Shown piece after piece: positions 1 through 9,861 of a stretch of 64,000 nt of DNA. Source of the stretch: Dactylosporangium roseum (GTDB lineage: Bacteria > Actinomycetota > Actinomycetes > Mycobacteriales > Micromonosporaceae); the NCBI RefSeq assembly GCF_025264685.1, contig NZ_CP073721.1, positions 1,107,001 to 1,171,000 of the forward strand. The letters run 5' to 3'. The position numbers and the translations under genes were made by a program. Position 1 is the stretch's first letter. Every line of letters begins with the position of its first letter. The notes beneath the pieces were generated by a model. The model did no database searches. It was given only the letters and a program-made list of their open reading frames with translations, and was not told where the DNA came from.

Positions 1-3000
1 CGATTTGGGCGTGAAGACGACCAGTGGCTTCTTCTTCGGCGACAGGGCCTGGCGGCGCAGCAGGTGGAAGTGGTTCGCCGGGGTGGTCGGCACCGCCACG
101 CGCATGTTGTCCTCGGCGCAAAGCTGGAGGTACCGCTCGAGGCGACCGGACGTGTGGTCCGGGCCCTGGCCCTCGTGCGAGTGCGGCAGCAGCAGCGTCA
201 CCGCCGACCGCTGACCCCACTTGACCTCGCCGGACGACACGAATTCGTCCACGATGGACTGTGCGCCGTTGACGAAGTCGCCGAACTGCGCCTCCCACAT
301 GACCAGCGCGTCGGGGTTCTCCACCGAGTAGCCGTATTCGAAGCCCATCGCCGCGAACTCCGACAGCAGGGAGTCGTAGACGAAGAGCTTGCCGCCGTTG
401 TCGATCAGCGCCGACATCGGCATGTAGTCGGCGCCCGTCTCGGCGTCGACGATGCTGGCGTGCCGCTGCACGAACGTGCCGCGCCGCGAGTCCTGGCCGG
501 AGAGGCGGACCGTGAGACCGTCGCGCACCAGCGAGCCGAACGAGATGACCTCGCCGAAGCCCCAGTCGATGTCGCCCTCGACGGCCATCTTGGCCCGCCG
601 GTCGAGTAGCTGCTGGACCCGCTTGTGCGGTGTGAAGCCCTCGGGCAGCTTGACGTGCGCCTCGCCGATCGCGCGCAGCACGCTCTCGTCGATGGCGGTC
701 TCGACCACCGGCTCCACCTCCGGCTCGCGTAGGCGGGTCAGCCGGGAAGCCGGGTTCGACGACGCGTCGCGAGTCGCCTTGAACACCGTCTCCAGTTGCT
801 CGTGGTAGTCCTTGAGCAGCGCCTCGGCCTCGGTGATCGGGATGTCGCCGCGGCCGATGAGCTCCTCGGTGTAGATCTTTCGCACCGAGCGCTTCTGGTC
901 GATGATCGCGTACATCAACGGGTTGGTCATCGAGGGGTCGTCGCCCTCGTTGTGCCCGCGCCGCCGGTAGCAGACCAGGTCGATGACCACGTCCTTGTTG
1001 AACGCCTGGCGGTACTCGAACGCCAGCCGCGCCACGCGCACGACGGCCTCTGGGTCGTCGCCGTTGACGTGGAAGATCGGCGCCTGGATCATCCGGGCGA
1101 CGTCGGTCGAGTACAGCGACGAACGGGAGTACTCGGGGGCGGTGGTGAAGCCGACCTGGTTGTTGACGACCACGTGGACGGTGCCGCCGGTGCGGTAGCC
1201 ACGCAACTGCGACAGGTTCAAGGTCTCGGCGACGACTCCCTGCCCGGCGAACGCCGCGTCACCGTGGATGAGCAGCGGCAGCACCGTGTAGCCCTCGAGC
1301 TTGAGGTCGATCTTGTCCTGTTTGGCCCGCACGATGCCTTCGAGCACCGGGTTGACCGCCTCGAGGTGGGACGGGTTGGCCACCACGGACACCGTCGTGG
1401 CGTGCTCACCGTCGGGCGTGGTGAACTTCCCGGTCATGCCCAGGTGGTACTTCACGTCGCCGGATCCGTGCGCCGACTTGAGGTCGAGGTGTCCCTCGAA
1501 CTCGGAGAAGATCTTCTCGTAGGGCTTGCCGACGATGTTGGCCAGCACATTGAGCCGGCCGCGGTGCGCCATGCCGATGACGACCTCGTCGAGGCCGTTG
1601 ACCGCGCAGTTCTGCAGGATCTCGTCGAGCAGCGGGATCAGCGACTCGCCGCCCTCCAGCGAGAAGCGCCGCTGGCCGACGTACTTGGTCTGCAGGAACG
1701 TCTCGAACGCCTCGGCGGCGTTGAGCCGGTTGAGGATGTGCTTCTGCTCGTCCGTGTCGGGCTTCTGGTACGGCTTCTCGACCCGCTCGGCGATCCAGCG
1801 CCGCTCCTCGGGGTCCATGATGTGCATGTACTCGACGCCGACCCGCCGGCAGTAGGAGTCACGCAGCACGCCCAGGACGGCGCGCAGCTTCATCTTCTGC
1901 TTGCCGGCGAACCCGCCCACCGGGAAGACCCGGTCGAGGTCCCACAGCGTCAGCCCGTGCTCGAGGACGTCGAGGTCGGGGTGGCGGCGGATCCGGAACT
2001 CCAGCGGGTCGGTGTCGGCCATCAGGTGGCCGCGCACCCGGTACGCGTGGATGAGCTCGACGACCCGCGCGGCCTTGTCGATCTGCCCCTCGGAGGTCCG
2101 CGCGACGTCACGCACCCAGCGGACCGGCTCGTAGGGGATCCGCAGCGCGGTGAAGATCTGGTCGTAGAACCCGTGCTCGCCGAGCAGGAGCTCGTGCATG
2201 ACCTTCAGGAACTCCCCGGACTGCGCGCCCTGGATGATCCGGTGGTCGTACGTGCTGGTCAGCGTGATGATCTTGCTGATGCCGAGGTCGGCGAGCGTCT
2301 CGTCGGACATGCCGGCGTAGGGCGCCGGGTACTCCATCGCGCCGACGCCGATGATCGTGCCCTGCCCGGCCATGAGGCGCGGCATCGAGTGCACGGTGCC
2401 GATGCCGCCGGGGTTGGTCAGCGAGACCGTGGTGCTGGCGTAGTCGTCCATGGTGAGCTCGCCCCGGCGCGCACGCCGCACGATCTCCTCGTACGCCGAC
2501 CAGAACTGGCGGAAGTCCAGGGTGTCGGCAGCCTTGATGCTCGGCACGACCAGCGTCCGGGAGCCGTCCGGCTTGGCCAGGTCGATCGCGATGCCCAGGT
2601 TGACGTGCTCCGGCTGGACCAGGTTGGGCTTGCCGTCGATCTCCGCGAAGGAGTTGTTCATCTCCGGGTGCGCGGCAAGGGCCTTGACCAGTGCGTAACC
2701 GATCAGGTGCGTGAAGCTCACCTTGCCGCCGCGACCGCGTGCGAGGTGGTTGTTGATCACGATCCGGTTGTCGGACAGCAGCTTCGCCGGGACGGCGCGC
2801 ACGCTCGTGGCGGTCGGCACCTCCAGCGAGGCGTCCATGTTCTGCACGATGCGAGCGGCGACACCGCGCAGCGGGCTGGTCTTGGCGCCGCCGGCGGGAG
2901 CGGGGGTCTCCCTGGTCGGCGCGGGCTTGGTCGCCGGGACCGCGGCCTTGGGCGGGGCTTTCTTCTCGACCGGCTTCTCGACGAGCTTCTCCGCGGGCTT

Positions 3001-3219
3001 CTCGACCGTCTTCACCGGCGCCGGCTCAGCCACTGCGGCGGGCGCCGCCTCGGCGGCGGCGTCCGGGCTGGGCTTGTAGTCGGCGAAGAAGTCGTGCCAC
3101 GCGGGGTCCACGCTGGCCGGGTCGGCGAGGTACCTCTGGTACATGTCCTCGACGATCCACTCGTTCGGGCCAAAACCCGCCAGCGGGTTCTCCTGCGAGT
3201 TGGTCGCTTGGGTCGACAC
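1..3219 (-). CDS. kgd: multifunctional 2-oxoglutarate decarboxylase / 2-oxoglutarate dehydrogenase E1 with fused E2-like domain (3' end outside window)
   Basis: This enzyme decarboxylates 2-oxoglutarate with thiamine diphosphate in the TCA cycle. 1073 codons are visible and the C-terminus lies beyond the left edge. The GTG start gives [19 protein letters not shown], matching the family's N-terminal segment. A Lys/Pro/Ala-rich linker follows at about residues 55-110, then a succinyltransferase-like E2 domain without a lipoyl domain, with the catalytic motif DHRIIQG near 324. The E1 domain carries [11 protein letters not shown] and the ThDP-binding [10 protein letters not shown] near 650, then [13 protein letters not shown]. 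The E2-E1 fusion is typical of actinobacteria. An ABC transporter operon ends convergently-independent on the same strand upstream, separated by a terminator hairpin at 3356-3387. Confidence 0.96.
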   Translation of the reverse strand, partial: MSTQATNSQENPLAGFGPNEWIVEDMYQRYLADPASVDPAWHDFFADYKPSPDAAAEAAPAAVAEPAPVKTVEKPAEKLVEKPVEKKAPPKAAVPATKPAPTRETPAPAGGAKTSPLRGVAARIVQNMDASLEVPTATSVRAVPAKLLSDNRIVINNHLARGRGGKVSFTHLIGYALVKALAAHPEMNNSFAEIDGKPNLVQPEHVNLGIAIDLAKPDGSRTLVVPSIKAADTLDFRQFWSAYEEIVRRARRGELTMDDYASTTVSLTNPGGIGTVHSMPRLMAGQGTIIGVGAMEYPAPYAGMSDETLADLGISKIITLTSTYDHRIIQGAQSGEFLKVMHELLLGEHGFYDQIFTALRIPYEPVRWVRDVARTSEGQIDKAARVVELIHAYRVRGHLMADTDPLEFRIRRHPDLDVLEHGLTLWDLDRVFPVGGFAGKQKMKLRAVLGVLRDSYCRRVGVEYMHIMDPEERRWIAERVEKPYQKPDTDEQKHILNRLNAAEAFETFLQTKYVGQRRFSLEGGESLIPLLDEILQNCAVNGLDEVVIGMAHRGRLNVLANIVGKPYEKIFSEFEGHLDLKSAHGSGDVKYHLGMTGKFTTPDGEHATTVSVVANPSHLEAVNPVLEGIVRAKQDKIDLKLEGYTVLPLLIHGDAAFAGQGVVAETLNLSQLRGYRTGGTVHVVVNNQVGFTTAPEYSRSSLYSTDVARMIQAPIFHVNGDDPEAVVRVARLAFEYRQAFNKDVVIDLVCYRRRGHNEGDDPSMTNPLMYAIIDQKRSVRKIYTEELIGRGDIPITEAEALLKDYHEQLETVFKATRDASSNPASRLTRLREPEVEPVVETAIDESVLRAIGEAHVKLPEGFTPHKRVQQLLDRRAKMAVEGDIDWGFGEVISFGSLVRDGLTVRLSGQDSRRGTFVQRHASIVDAETGADYMPMSALIDNGGKLFVYDSLLSEFAAMGFEYGYSVENPDALVMWEAQFGDFVNGAQSIVDEFVSSGEVKWGQRSAVTLLLPHSHEGQGPDHTSGRLERYLQLCAEDNMRVAVPTTPANHFHLLRRQALSPKKKPLVVFTPKS

Positions 3220-3355
3220 GGCTCTTGATCGCCTCTTCCAAACGCGAGTTCTAGGGGGTTACGGATTCCGGGTCAAGGCTACGCGCTGCCGAAGGATCGT
3301 TCGTCGGCGACGCGGCCGGAGTGACCATGTAGACGACGGCATGCGTCCTCTCATA

Positions 3356-3387
3356 CAACTGTGGCCGCCGGTCGGCGGCCACAGTTG
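3356..3387 (-). terminator. terminator hairpin after ABC permease gene
   Basis: A perfect 14-bp stem CAACTGTGGCCGCC / GGCGGCCACAGTTG closes a 4-nt loop (GGTC), 25 bp after the permease stop. No long T-tract follows, as is usual in GC-rich actinobacteria. Confidence 0.75.
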
Positions 3388-3411
3388 TCCTAGATCTTGC
3401 TCATATCTTGT

Positions 3412-4317
3412 TCAGGAGATGTCCCGCTTTCTGGTGATCAAGGTGCCGATGGTGCCGAGGACGGCAGCCCAGGCGATCAGCACGACCGCGCCCGCCCAAC
3501 GCGGCGGGAGGTCCGTCTCGCCGATCTGCTGCGCCAGCGAACCGACCACATGCTGGGACGCGAGCGGCGGTATGTAGACCGCGCTCTCCATGACCCAGTC
3601 CTCCTTGATGAGGTACTCGTGGACCAGTGCGAGCGCGAGGAGCGCCGCATACGTGCCGATCGTGTAGAGCACCGCGGCGGTGATCGTGGCGCCGATCTGG
3701 CTGCGGATCAGCACGCCGATGCCGACGCCGAAGATGGCCCACAGGACGTAGACGAGCAGGTTGAGCAGCATCGCCTGCTGCGGTGCCCAGACGCCGAGGC
3801 TGTTGGTCACGCCCTTGCTGCTGAAGAAGATCGCGCCGACAGCGACCGAGATCGCCGTGGCGAGGAGCCAGAAGCCGACCGCCATGAAGGACGCGGTGAT
3901 CAGCTTGGCCACGATGACCTTGGTCCGCTTCGGGGTCGCGAGGAACGTGGCCGTCGCGGTCTGGTGGTAGAACTCGTTCGTGATCACCAGGATCGCCAGC
4001 AGCATCACCATGAGCAGGCCGAAGAACTGCCCCGAGGTGTAGATGTTGACGGCGTACTTCGCCAGGCCCGCGGCGCTGCGCACCCGGGCGACGCGGGCCT
4101 CCTCCTCCTGCTGGTAGTGCTCCCAGTCCGCCCGCTGATCCTCCGTCAGGTTCGGCGGGGGTGTCTGCTGGACGAACTGGTTGTCCATCTCCGAGTCGGC
4201 CTGAGCGGTGTTGAGCAGCAGCGCGATGCCGGTGAAGGCCACCGAGCAGAGCACGAAGATCCACCACATGTGCGTGGTGCGCAGCTTGATCAGCTCGCTG
4301 CGGATGAGCCGCGTCAT
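3412..4317 (-). CDS. ABC-2 type transporter permease subunit
   Basis: This is the membrane component of an ABC exporter, 301 aa. The N-terminus MTRLIRSELIKLRTTHMWW is typical of the ABC2_membrane_4 type. The first membrane segment is near residues 19-36. An extracytoplasmic loop of about 65 residues rich in Gln/Glu follows, then about five more hydrophobic helices, ending at the cytoplasmic KRDIS tail. The ATG overlaps the stop of the ATPase gene by 4 nt (ATGA), so the two are translationally coupled. The substrate cannot be told from sequence; relatives export lipids, peptides or drugs. Confidence 0.9.
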   Translation of the reverse strand: MTRLIRSELIKLRTTHMWWIFVLCSVAFTGIALLLNTAQADSEMDNQFVQQTPPPNLTEDQRADWEHYQQEEEARVARVRSAAGLAKYAVNIYTSGQFFGLLMVMLLAILVITNEFYHQTATATFLATPKRTKVIVAKLITASFMAVGFWLLATAISVAVGAIFFSSKGVTNSLGVWAPQQAMLLNLLVYVLWAIFGVGIGVLIRSQIGATITAAVLYTIGTYAALLALALVHEYLIKEDWVMESAVYIPPLASQHVVGSLAQQIGETDLPPRWAGAVVLIAWAAVLGTIGTLITRKRDIS

Positions 4318-5225
4318 CGGATGGCCGCCCTTCCCTGAGTCAGTTCGAGGAACACGTGCTCCAGGTCGGGCCGCTCGGTGACCAGTTCGTGCAGCTCCAC
4401 GCCGGCCTGCAGGGCCAGCTTGCCGACGGCCGGGGCGTCGAGGCCGGTGATCAGTTGCGCGCCGCCGCCGTTGGGGTTGATCGTCCCGCCGGCGCCGCGG
4501 ACGGCGACCACCAGCTCGTCGACGTGGGGCGTGCGGACGCGGATCTGCGGCCCGGTGGTCGTGGCGCCGATGATCTGGTCGACCGGCCCCTGCGTGACGA
4601 GCCGGCCGGCCGCGATGATGACCACGTCGTCGGCGAGGATCTCCATCTCCGACAGCAGGTGGCTGGAGACCAGCACCGTGCGCCCCTGCTGGGCCAGGCC
4701 CTTCAACAGCCCGCGCATCCAGCGGATGCCCTCCGGGTCGAGGCCGTTGGCCGGCTCGTCGAGGATCAGCACCTGCGGGTCGCCGAGCAGCGCCTGCGCG
4801 ATGCCGAGCCGCTGCTTCATACCCAGCGAGTAGCCGCGGAACTTGCGCTTGGCGGCCTGTGTCAGCCCGACCAGTTCGAGCATCTCGTCGACGCGCGAGG
4901 TCGGGATGCCCGCGGCGGCGGCGACACACCGCAGGTGGTTGCGCGCGGTGCGGCCCTTGTGCGCGGCCGACGCCTCGAGGATCGCGCCCGCGAGCCGCAG
5001 CGGTTCGGCGACGTCGGCATATCGCTGGCCGCCGATGGTCGCGGAGCCCGAGGTCGGACTGACCAGGTTCAGCACCATACGAAGTGTGGTGGTCTTGCCC
5101 GCGCCGTTCGGACCGAGGAACCCCGTGACGCGGCCCGGCTCGACCACGAACGACAAATTGTCGACGGCTCTGACGTTGCGGTACTGCTTCGTCAGGCCGG
5201 AGACGACGATCTGTCCGTTGGACAA
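4314..5225 (-). CDS. ABC transporter ATP-binding protein
   Basis: This is the nucleotide-binding subunit that powers the adjacent permease, 303 aa. Walker A GPNGAGKTTT is at about 38-47, the signature YSLGMKQRLGIAQ near 135-147, and Walker B VLILDEPANGLDP near 152-164. The C-terminal extension after about residue 220 is common in bacitracin/daunorubicin-resistance-type ATPases. The start is a TTG, chosen because AGGAG lies about 9 nt upstream and no ATG or GTG is in frame nearby. It is the first gene of a two-gene operon. Confidence 0.93.
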   Translation of the reverse strand: MSNGQIVVSGLTKQYRNVRAVDNLSFVVEPGRVTGFLGPNGAGKTTTLRMVLNLVSPTSGSATIGGQRYADVAEPLRLAGAILEASAAHKGRTARNHLRCVAAAAGIPTSRVDEMLELVGLTQAAKRKFRGYSLGMKQRLGIAQALLGDPQVLILDEPANGLDPEGIRWMRGLLKGLAQQGRTVLVSSHLLSEMEILADDVVIIAAGRLVTQGPVDQIIGATTTGPQIRVRTPHVDELVVAVRGAGGTINPNGGGAQLITGLDAPAVGKLALQAGVELHELVTERPDLEHVFLELTQGRAAIR

Positions 5226-5343
5226 CGTGCCGCTCCTCCCTCTTGAGAAGAACTTGAGCGAAGTAAGCCGTCAATATGGCATGCCACGGCGACGTCGATG
5301 GCCCCGGCCTACGAGCGTGGTCGGGCACGCACAACGCGTGTTG

Positions 5344-5745
5344 CTACCGGTCGGAAACCCGGATCACGTGCTTCAGGCCGGACCACGTCTCGTCGATCGC
5401 GCACACCTTGACGTCCACCCGGCCGTTGGCCAGGGCATATTCGCGCACGACGTTCTCGTCCAGGTCGGTCGCCACACCGGAGGAGCGCTTCGGCCACGCC
5501 ACCCAGAGCGCGCCGGACGGCGAGGTGAGCCGGTGCAGCACCCGCCAGCGGCGCCGCAACCGGGCCTGGTCGGGGCAGAAGCACAGGATGACGTCGTAGA
5601 GGCCGGGCGCGCTGCGGCGGTGCAGCACCACGTCGGGCGGCAGCTCACGCAGCTCGAACGCCGCGGGTGCGCCGTCGAGCAGCACTCGGTGCCCGGCGAG
5701 CACGCCGAGCTTCTTCGGTAACGGTGTCCCTGAATATCCCGCCAT
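5344..5745 (-). CDS. DUF3052-like conserved protein
   Basis: 133 aa, soluble, starting MAGYSGTPLPKKLGVL. The segments LYDVILCFCP, WVAWPKRSSGVATDL and VDVKVCAIDETWSGLK match a conserved actinobacterial family that I recall as DUF3052. Function is unknown. It stands alone, diverging from the DUF4097/padR pair. No signal peptide or membrane segment is seen. Confidence 0.8.
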   Translation of the reverse strand: MAGYSGTPLPKKLGVLAGHRVLLDGAPAAFELRELPPDVVLHRRSAPGLYDVILCFCPDQARLRRRWRVLHRLTSPSGALWVAWPKRSSGVATDLDENVVREYALANGRVDVKVCAIDETWSGLKHVIRVSDR

Positions 5746-6058
5746 GGCTGACCACGGTATCCACAGTTCACCCGCGCCATGCGGGCAACCGGTCATCGTC
5801 AGACGCCGACTTCGGCCGCGCCGACTTCTACGTGCTGCTGTCGCTCGACCGGGTCGACCCGCGGTACCTCCGCCACTTCCTCGGGCGGGGTTGATCTCCG
5901 TGACTGTCCTGGGCAAGGCGCGAGCGGCGGCGGCCGTGATCGCCGCCTGATCGGCCCGCGTCGCGAACCGGCGCTCACTGTGTCTCGAACGACAGTCGCG
6001 ATGTATCGCGTTTCGCGCTACGCTCTCCGTACGGGAGTGAACGAGGAAAGTGGGCGCC
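5746..6058. other. divergent intergenic region holding the DUF4097/padR promoter
   Basis: These 313 bp have no convincing gene. The only structure I see is the inverted repeat at 5997-6010 and a possible -10 (TACGCT, 6019-6024) ahead of the DUF4097 gene. Confidence 0.5.
5997..6010 (+). promoter_or_regulatory. probable operator of the DUF4097-padR operon
   Basis: CGCGAT-GT-ATCGCG is a perfect 6-bp inverted repeat with a 2-nt spacer. It lies just upstream of a possible -10 TACGCT and about 50 bp before the DUF4097 start. PadR regulators commonly repress their own operon through short palindromes at the promoter; that PadR binds here is inference. Confidence 0.5.
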
Positions 6059-6877
6059 ATGACCGCTTGGAAGATCACCGAGCCTGAGCGGCTCGCGATG
6101 GAGGACGAGGTCAAGCAACTCAGGGTCAGTCTGGTCGCCGGGCGGCTCAACGTCGTGGGCGCCGACGACGGGCCGGCCCGCGTCGAGGTCTCCGCCATCG
6201 GTGACCGGCACGTCGACGTCACGCTCGCCGGCGGTGTCCTCACCGTCGCGCACGAGTTCCCGAAGAAGTGGAACGGGCTGCTCTGGTGGCTGTTCGGCGC
6301 GCGGTACAAGGCCAACGTCTCGATCGTCGTGCCGACGGGCACCGTCGTCGACCTCACCGTCGCCGCCGGGACCGTCATCGTGTCCTCGCTGCGCAACGGC
6401 GCCACCGTCGACGTCACCAGCGGCCGGATCACCCTGCTCGGCATCGACGGCGCGGTCGCCGGGAAGATCATCTCCGGGTCGATCGAGGCGCTGACGCTCG
6501 GCGGCGAGGTCGAGCTCGAAACCGTCTCCGGCGAGATCGTGGTCGCCGACTCGACCGCCCGCCAGGTGTACGCGAGGACGATCTCCGGCTCGGTCACCTG
6601 CGACCTCGACAATCCGCCGGCCGACACCGACGTCCGGCTCGACACCGTGTCGGGGGAGATCACGGTGCGCGTGCGCGCGGACAGCGACCTGCGGGTCAGC
6701 GTCAACGCCGTCTCCGGACACGTCCTCAACGCGTTCTCCGAGCTCGACCAGGTCGGTCGCGGTACCGTGACCGGCCGGCTGGGTAGTGGAACGGGCGGGC
6801 GGCTCACCGCCAACGCGACATCTGGCACGATCTCCGTGTTGCGGCGACCAGTAGACGATGAGGAAGCAGACGCATGA
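6059..6877 (+). CDS. DUF4097 family beta-strand repeat protein
   Basis: 272 aa, without signal peptide. The bulk is a right-handed beta-helix-like run of short repeats with recurring SGxI/VSGxI units (TSGRI, ISGSI, VSGEI, ISGSV, VSGEI, VSGHV, TSGTI), the hallmark of DUF4097/adhesin-like repeats. ATG 6059 is preferred over GTG 6050 because GAGGAAAG ends 8 nt before it. The stop overlaps the PadR start (ATGA). DUF4097 genes often sit beside padR; the molecular role is unknown. Confidence 0.88.
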   Translation: MTAWKITEPERLAMEDEVKQLRVSLVAGRLNVVGADDGPARVEVSAIGDRHVDVTLAGGVLTVAHEFPKKWNGLLWWLFGARYKANVSIVVPTGTVVDLTVAAGTVIVSSLRNGATVDVTSGRITLLGIDGAVAGKIISGSIEALTLGGEVELETVSGEIVVADSTARQVYARTISGSVTCDLDNPPADTDVRLDTVSGEITVRVRADSDLRVSVNAVSGHVLNAFSELDQVGRGTVTGRLGSGTGGRLTANATSGTISVLRRPVDDEEADA

Positions 6878-7503
6878 GTGCGGTCTTCAGCCACGGCCGG
6901 CTCCGGCTGTACCTGCTGAAGCTCCTGGCCGAGGGCCCGCGCCACGGCTACGAGCTGATCCGGCTGCTGGAGAACCGGTTCCACGGGCTCTACGCTCCGT
7001 CGGCCGGCACCATCTACCCCCGGCTGCAGCGGATGGAGGCCGACGGCCTGATCAGCCACACCGCCTCGGGCGGCCGGAAGGTGTACGAGATCACCGACGC
7101 CGGTCGGGCCGAGATCGGCCAGCGGGCCGGTGAGCTGGAGTCGCTCGAGGCGGACATCAACGCCTCGCTCGCCGACCTCTCGACGCTCGCCGACGAGGTC
7201 GAGCAGGGTGTGCGCGGCTCGGTGCGCGACCTCAAGAGGGAGCTCAAGGAGGCCAGCCGGCAGGTGCGCGGCGCGCCGCCCGGTCCGTCGCAGTTCGGCT
7301 GGGGATACCCGCCCCGCCCGGGCGCGGCCCGTCCGACGCCGCCGCCGACCGACGTGGTCACCGAGCTGGAGGAGAAGGCCGCCCAGTTGCTCTCCGAGGT
7401 TCGCCGCCTCGCCCGCGCCGGGCGGGCGAGCCAGGAAACCATGCGGGCGACGTTGGTCGTGCTGGACGGGGCGATCGACCAGGTACGCCGCCTGCTGCGC
7501 TAG
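6874..7503 (+). CDS. PadR family transcriptional regulator
   Basis: 209 aa. The N-terminal winged helix (residues about 8-85) has the PadR signature PRHGYELIRLLE and SAGTIYPRLQRMEADGLI. A Pro-rich spacer (about 130-155) leads to a C-terminal helical segment rich in Glu/Arg. It is coupled to the DUF4097 gene by a 4-nt overlap. Likely an autorepressor acting at the palindrome 5997-6010 (inference). Confidence 0.92.
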   Translation: MSAVFSHGRLRLYLLKLLAEGPRHGYELIRLLENRFHGLYAPSAGTIYPRLQRMEADGLISHTASGGRKVYEITDAGRAEIGQRAGELESLEADINASLADLSTLADEVEQGVRGSVRDLKRELKEASRQVRGAPPGPSQFGWGYPPRPGAARPTPPPTDVVTELEEKAAQLLSEVRRLARAGRASQETMRATLVVLDGAIDQVRRLLR

Positions 7504-7560
7504 TGCCTGTTTCATACTGAGGCCCGCCGCAGCCCGGCCTCAGTATGAAACAGGCGCTAG
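7501..7560. repeat. long intergenic inverted repeat, probable terminator
   Basis: CGCTAGTGCCTGTTTCATAC and onward through TGAGGC is mirrored by GCCTCAGTATGAAACAGG and onward through CGCTAGCG. The arms are about 26 bp with one mismatch, around a loop of about 14 nt. The left arm contains the padR stop codon. It could be a strong bidirectional terminator or a remnant of a small mobile repeat; no second copy was seen here. Confidence 0.7.
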
Positions 7561-7636
7561 CGTTGAAGCAGGGAAACGGGTGCTCAGGTTCTTCCCAGGT
7601 AAACATCAGCCCGACTCCAGCGGAGGGCGGCAAGAT

Positions 7637-8383
7637 ATGCGCATGGGGGTACGAGGCGGCGTCGCACAATCCGGGGGTGCATCGTCGCCAGGCGTGGCGC
7701 AGGCTGAGGCGAGACTGCTCGTGGTCGAGGACGATCCGAACATCCGCGAGCTCCTCTCGGCCAGCCTGCGTTTCGCCGGCTTTGCGGTTGACGCGGTGAC
7801 CACCGGTTCCGAGGCGGTCACCGCGGCCCGCGAGGCCAAGCCCGATCTTGTCGTGCTCGACGTCATGCTGCCCGACCTCGACGGCTTCGAGGTGATCCGG
7901 CGGCTGCGCGAAGGCGGCATCCGGCTTCCCGTCGTCTTTCTCACCGCTCGTGACGGCACCGAGGACAAGGTGCGTGGCCTCACCCTGGGCGGCGACGACT
8001 ACGTCACCAAGCCGTTCAGCCTCGAGGAGCTGACCGCCCGCATCCGGGCCGTCCTGCGCCGCACCAACGGCGACCCCGGGCCCAACCGGCTCGTCTTCCA
8101 CGACCTCGAGCTCGACGAGGAGACGCACGAGGTCAGCCGCGCCGGCCAGACCATCGCGCTGTCCCCGACAGAGTTCAAGCTGTTGCGATATCTCATGCTG
8201 AACGCGGGCCGGGTCCTGTCCAAGGCACAGATTCTCGACTTCGTGTGGAACTACGACTTCCGGGGCGACGACAGCATCGTCGAGTCCTACATCTCCTACC
8301 TGCGGCGAAAGGTCGACATCGCCGAGCCGCGCCTGATCCACACCCTGCGGGGCGTGGGTTACGTGCTGCGTCTTCCCGTCTGA
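7637..8383 (+). CDS. OmpR/PhoB-type response regulator
   Basis: 248 aa DNA-binding response regulator. The receiver domain (about 26-140) has the acidic pocket E31-D33, phospho-acceptor D75 in LVVLDVMLPD and K125 in VTKPF. A winged-helix effector domain (about 150-245) ends RGVGYVLRLPV. ATG 7637 follows GGAGGG; this leaves a 25-residue N-terminal extension rich in Gly/Ser. It precedes its sensor kinase by 8 bp. The order regulator-kinase-HtrA resembles mycobacterial mprA-mprB-pepD, which answers envelope stress (inference). Confidence 0.93.
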   Translation: MRMGVRGGVAQSGGASSPGVAQAEARLLVVEDDPNIRELLSASLRFAGFAVDAVTTGSEAVTAAREAKPDLVVLDVMLPDLDGFEVIRRLREGGIRLPVVFLTARDGTEDKVRGLTLGGDDYVTKPFSLEELTARIRAVLRRTNGDPGPNRLVFHDLELDEETHEVSRAGQTIALSPTEFKLLRYLMLNAGRVLSKAQILDFVWNYDFRGDDSIVESYISYLRRKVDIAEPRLIHTLRGVGYVLRLPV

Positions 8384-8391
8384 GCCGCCGC

Positions 8392-9861
8392 ATGGTGCGG
8401 TTCATCGCCGACGTTCCGCTGCGTGTGAAGCTGATCGCGGCGGTGCTCACCCTGGTCACCATGGCGTTGCTGGTCATCGGTGTGGCCAGCGCGCTCGTCA
8501 TGCGCAGCTCGATGATCGACAAGGTCGACCAGCAGTTGCGCACGCTGGCCGACACGGTCGAGATCAGCCGGTTGCAGCAGCGCGCCGGGACCGACTCGGT
8601 GCTGCCCAGCAACTACTTCATCCTCTGGGCCACCATCAGTCCCAACGGCCGGTTGGAGTACGGCTACGTCGGCACCCGCGACCCGGCGGCCCAGCCGCCC
8701 CCGCCCTCCTCTCCGGAGGAGCTGGTGTCCCGGATCGGCGAGCCGTACACGGTGACGACCAAGGCGACCCACGAGCGGTGGCGGGTCCTGATCACCCAGC
8801 GCGGTTCGACGCTGCTGGTCATCTGCGAGAGCCTGTCGATGGTCGACAACGCCGTCGACGAGCTGGTCGCCGCGGAGCTGTTCGTCGGCGCCGGTGTCCT
8901 GGTCGTGCTCGCCGCAGTCGGCGTGACGATCGTGCGTACGAGTCTGCAGCCGTTGCGCGAGATCGAACGTACCGCCGCCGCCATCGCCGCCGGAGACCTC
9001 ACCAAACGTGTGCCGGAGAGCCCTCCCGAGACGGAGATGGGGCATCTCGCCGCCGCGCTGAACACGATGCTCGCCCAGATCGAGGGCGCGTTCCGAATAC
9101 GGCAGGCGTCGGAGGAGCGGATGCGGCAGTTCATCGCCGACGCCTCCCACGAGTTGCGCACCCCGCTGACGACGATCCGGGGTTTCGCCGAGCTGTACCG
9201 GCAGGGCGCGGCCCGGGAGCCCGAGGAGACGAGCGCGCTGCTGCGCCGGATCGAGGAGGAGGCGTCCCGGATGGGCCTGCTCGTCGAAGACCTGCTGCTG
9301 CTCGCCCGGCTCGACCAGGAGCGGCCGCTCAGCCTCGCGGACATGGACCTGCGGGTCATCACCAGCGACGCCGTCGCGGCCGCACGCGCCGTCGCACCCG
9401 ACCGGGAGATCGGCCTGGAGCTGGAGCGCGACGAGCCGGTCGAGGTCAACGGCGACGAGGCCCGGCTGCGCCAGGTCGTCGGCAACCTGATGACCAACGC
9501 GCTCACCCACACGCCGGCCGGGACGCCGGTCGAGCTGCGGCTGCGCCGGGACGGCACCGACGCCCTCATCGAGGTCGTCGACCACGGCACCGGCCTCACC
9601 GAGGAACAGGCCGCGCGGGTGTTCGAGCGGTTCTACCGGGTAGACAAGGCCCGTACCAGGCGGCAGGCCGGCGGCGCACACAGCGGCAGCGGACTCGGCC
9701 TCGCGATCGTCGCCGCACTGGTCGCCGTGCACAGCGGCACAGTGTCGGTGTTCGTCACGCCGGGTGGCGGAGCAACCTTCCAGGTTCGGCTTCCCCTCAC
9801 AGCCGGTTCCCAGGCCGCACTAAGTAGTCCGCCAGCCGCAGTGGGCAAGCTCAAATCATGA
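8392..9861 (+). CDS. HAMP-containing sensor histidine kinase
   Basis: 489 aa membrane kinase. TM1 is at about 13-36, an extracytoplasmic sensor domain with a short Pro run at about 40-160, TM2 at about 162-184, and HAMP at about 185-237. HisKA has the phospho-acceptor H253 in FIADASHELRTPLT. The ATPase domain shows GNLMTNALTH, DHGTGLT and GSGLGLAIVAALV. It should phosphorylate the preceding regulator. Its stop overlaps the HtrA-like gene by 4 nt, so the protease is made in the same operon. Confidence 0.94.
   Translation: MVRFIADVPLRVKLIAAVLTLVTMALLVIGVASALVMRSSMIDKVDQQLRTLADTVEISRLQQRAGTDSVLPSNYFILWATISPNGRLEYGYVGTRDPAAQPPPPSSPEELVSRIGEPYTVTTKATHERWRVLITQRGSTLLVICESLSMVDNAVDELVAAELFVGAGVLVVLAAVGVTIVRTSLQPLREIERTAAAIAAGDLTKRVPESPPETEMGHLAAALNTMLAQIEGAFRIRQASEERMRQFIADASHELRTPLTTIRGFAELYRQGAAREPEETSALLRRIEEEASRMGLLVEDLLLLARLDQERPLSLADMDLRVITSDAVAAARAVAPDREIGLELERDEPVEVNGDEARLRQVVGNLMTNALTHTPAGTPVELRLRRDGTDALIEVVDHGTGLTEEQAARVFERFYRVDKARTRRQAGGAHSGSGLGLAIVAALVAVHSGTVSVFVTPGGGATFQVRLPLTAGSQAALSSPPAAVGKLKS

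Noticed and set aside
796..3228. An 810-codon open frame on the + strand across kgd
   Set aside because: It is the antisense shadow of a clearly recognised enzyme; the product is low-complexity Arg/Val/Asp/Leu text, an effect of very high GC.
5344..7515. A 723-codon minus-strand frame spanning three genes
   Set aside because: It only continues the DUF3052-like gene frame backward through the antisense of DUF4097 and padR; the real gene starts at ATG 5745.
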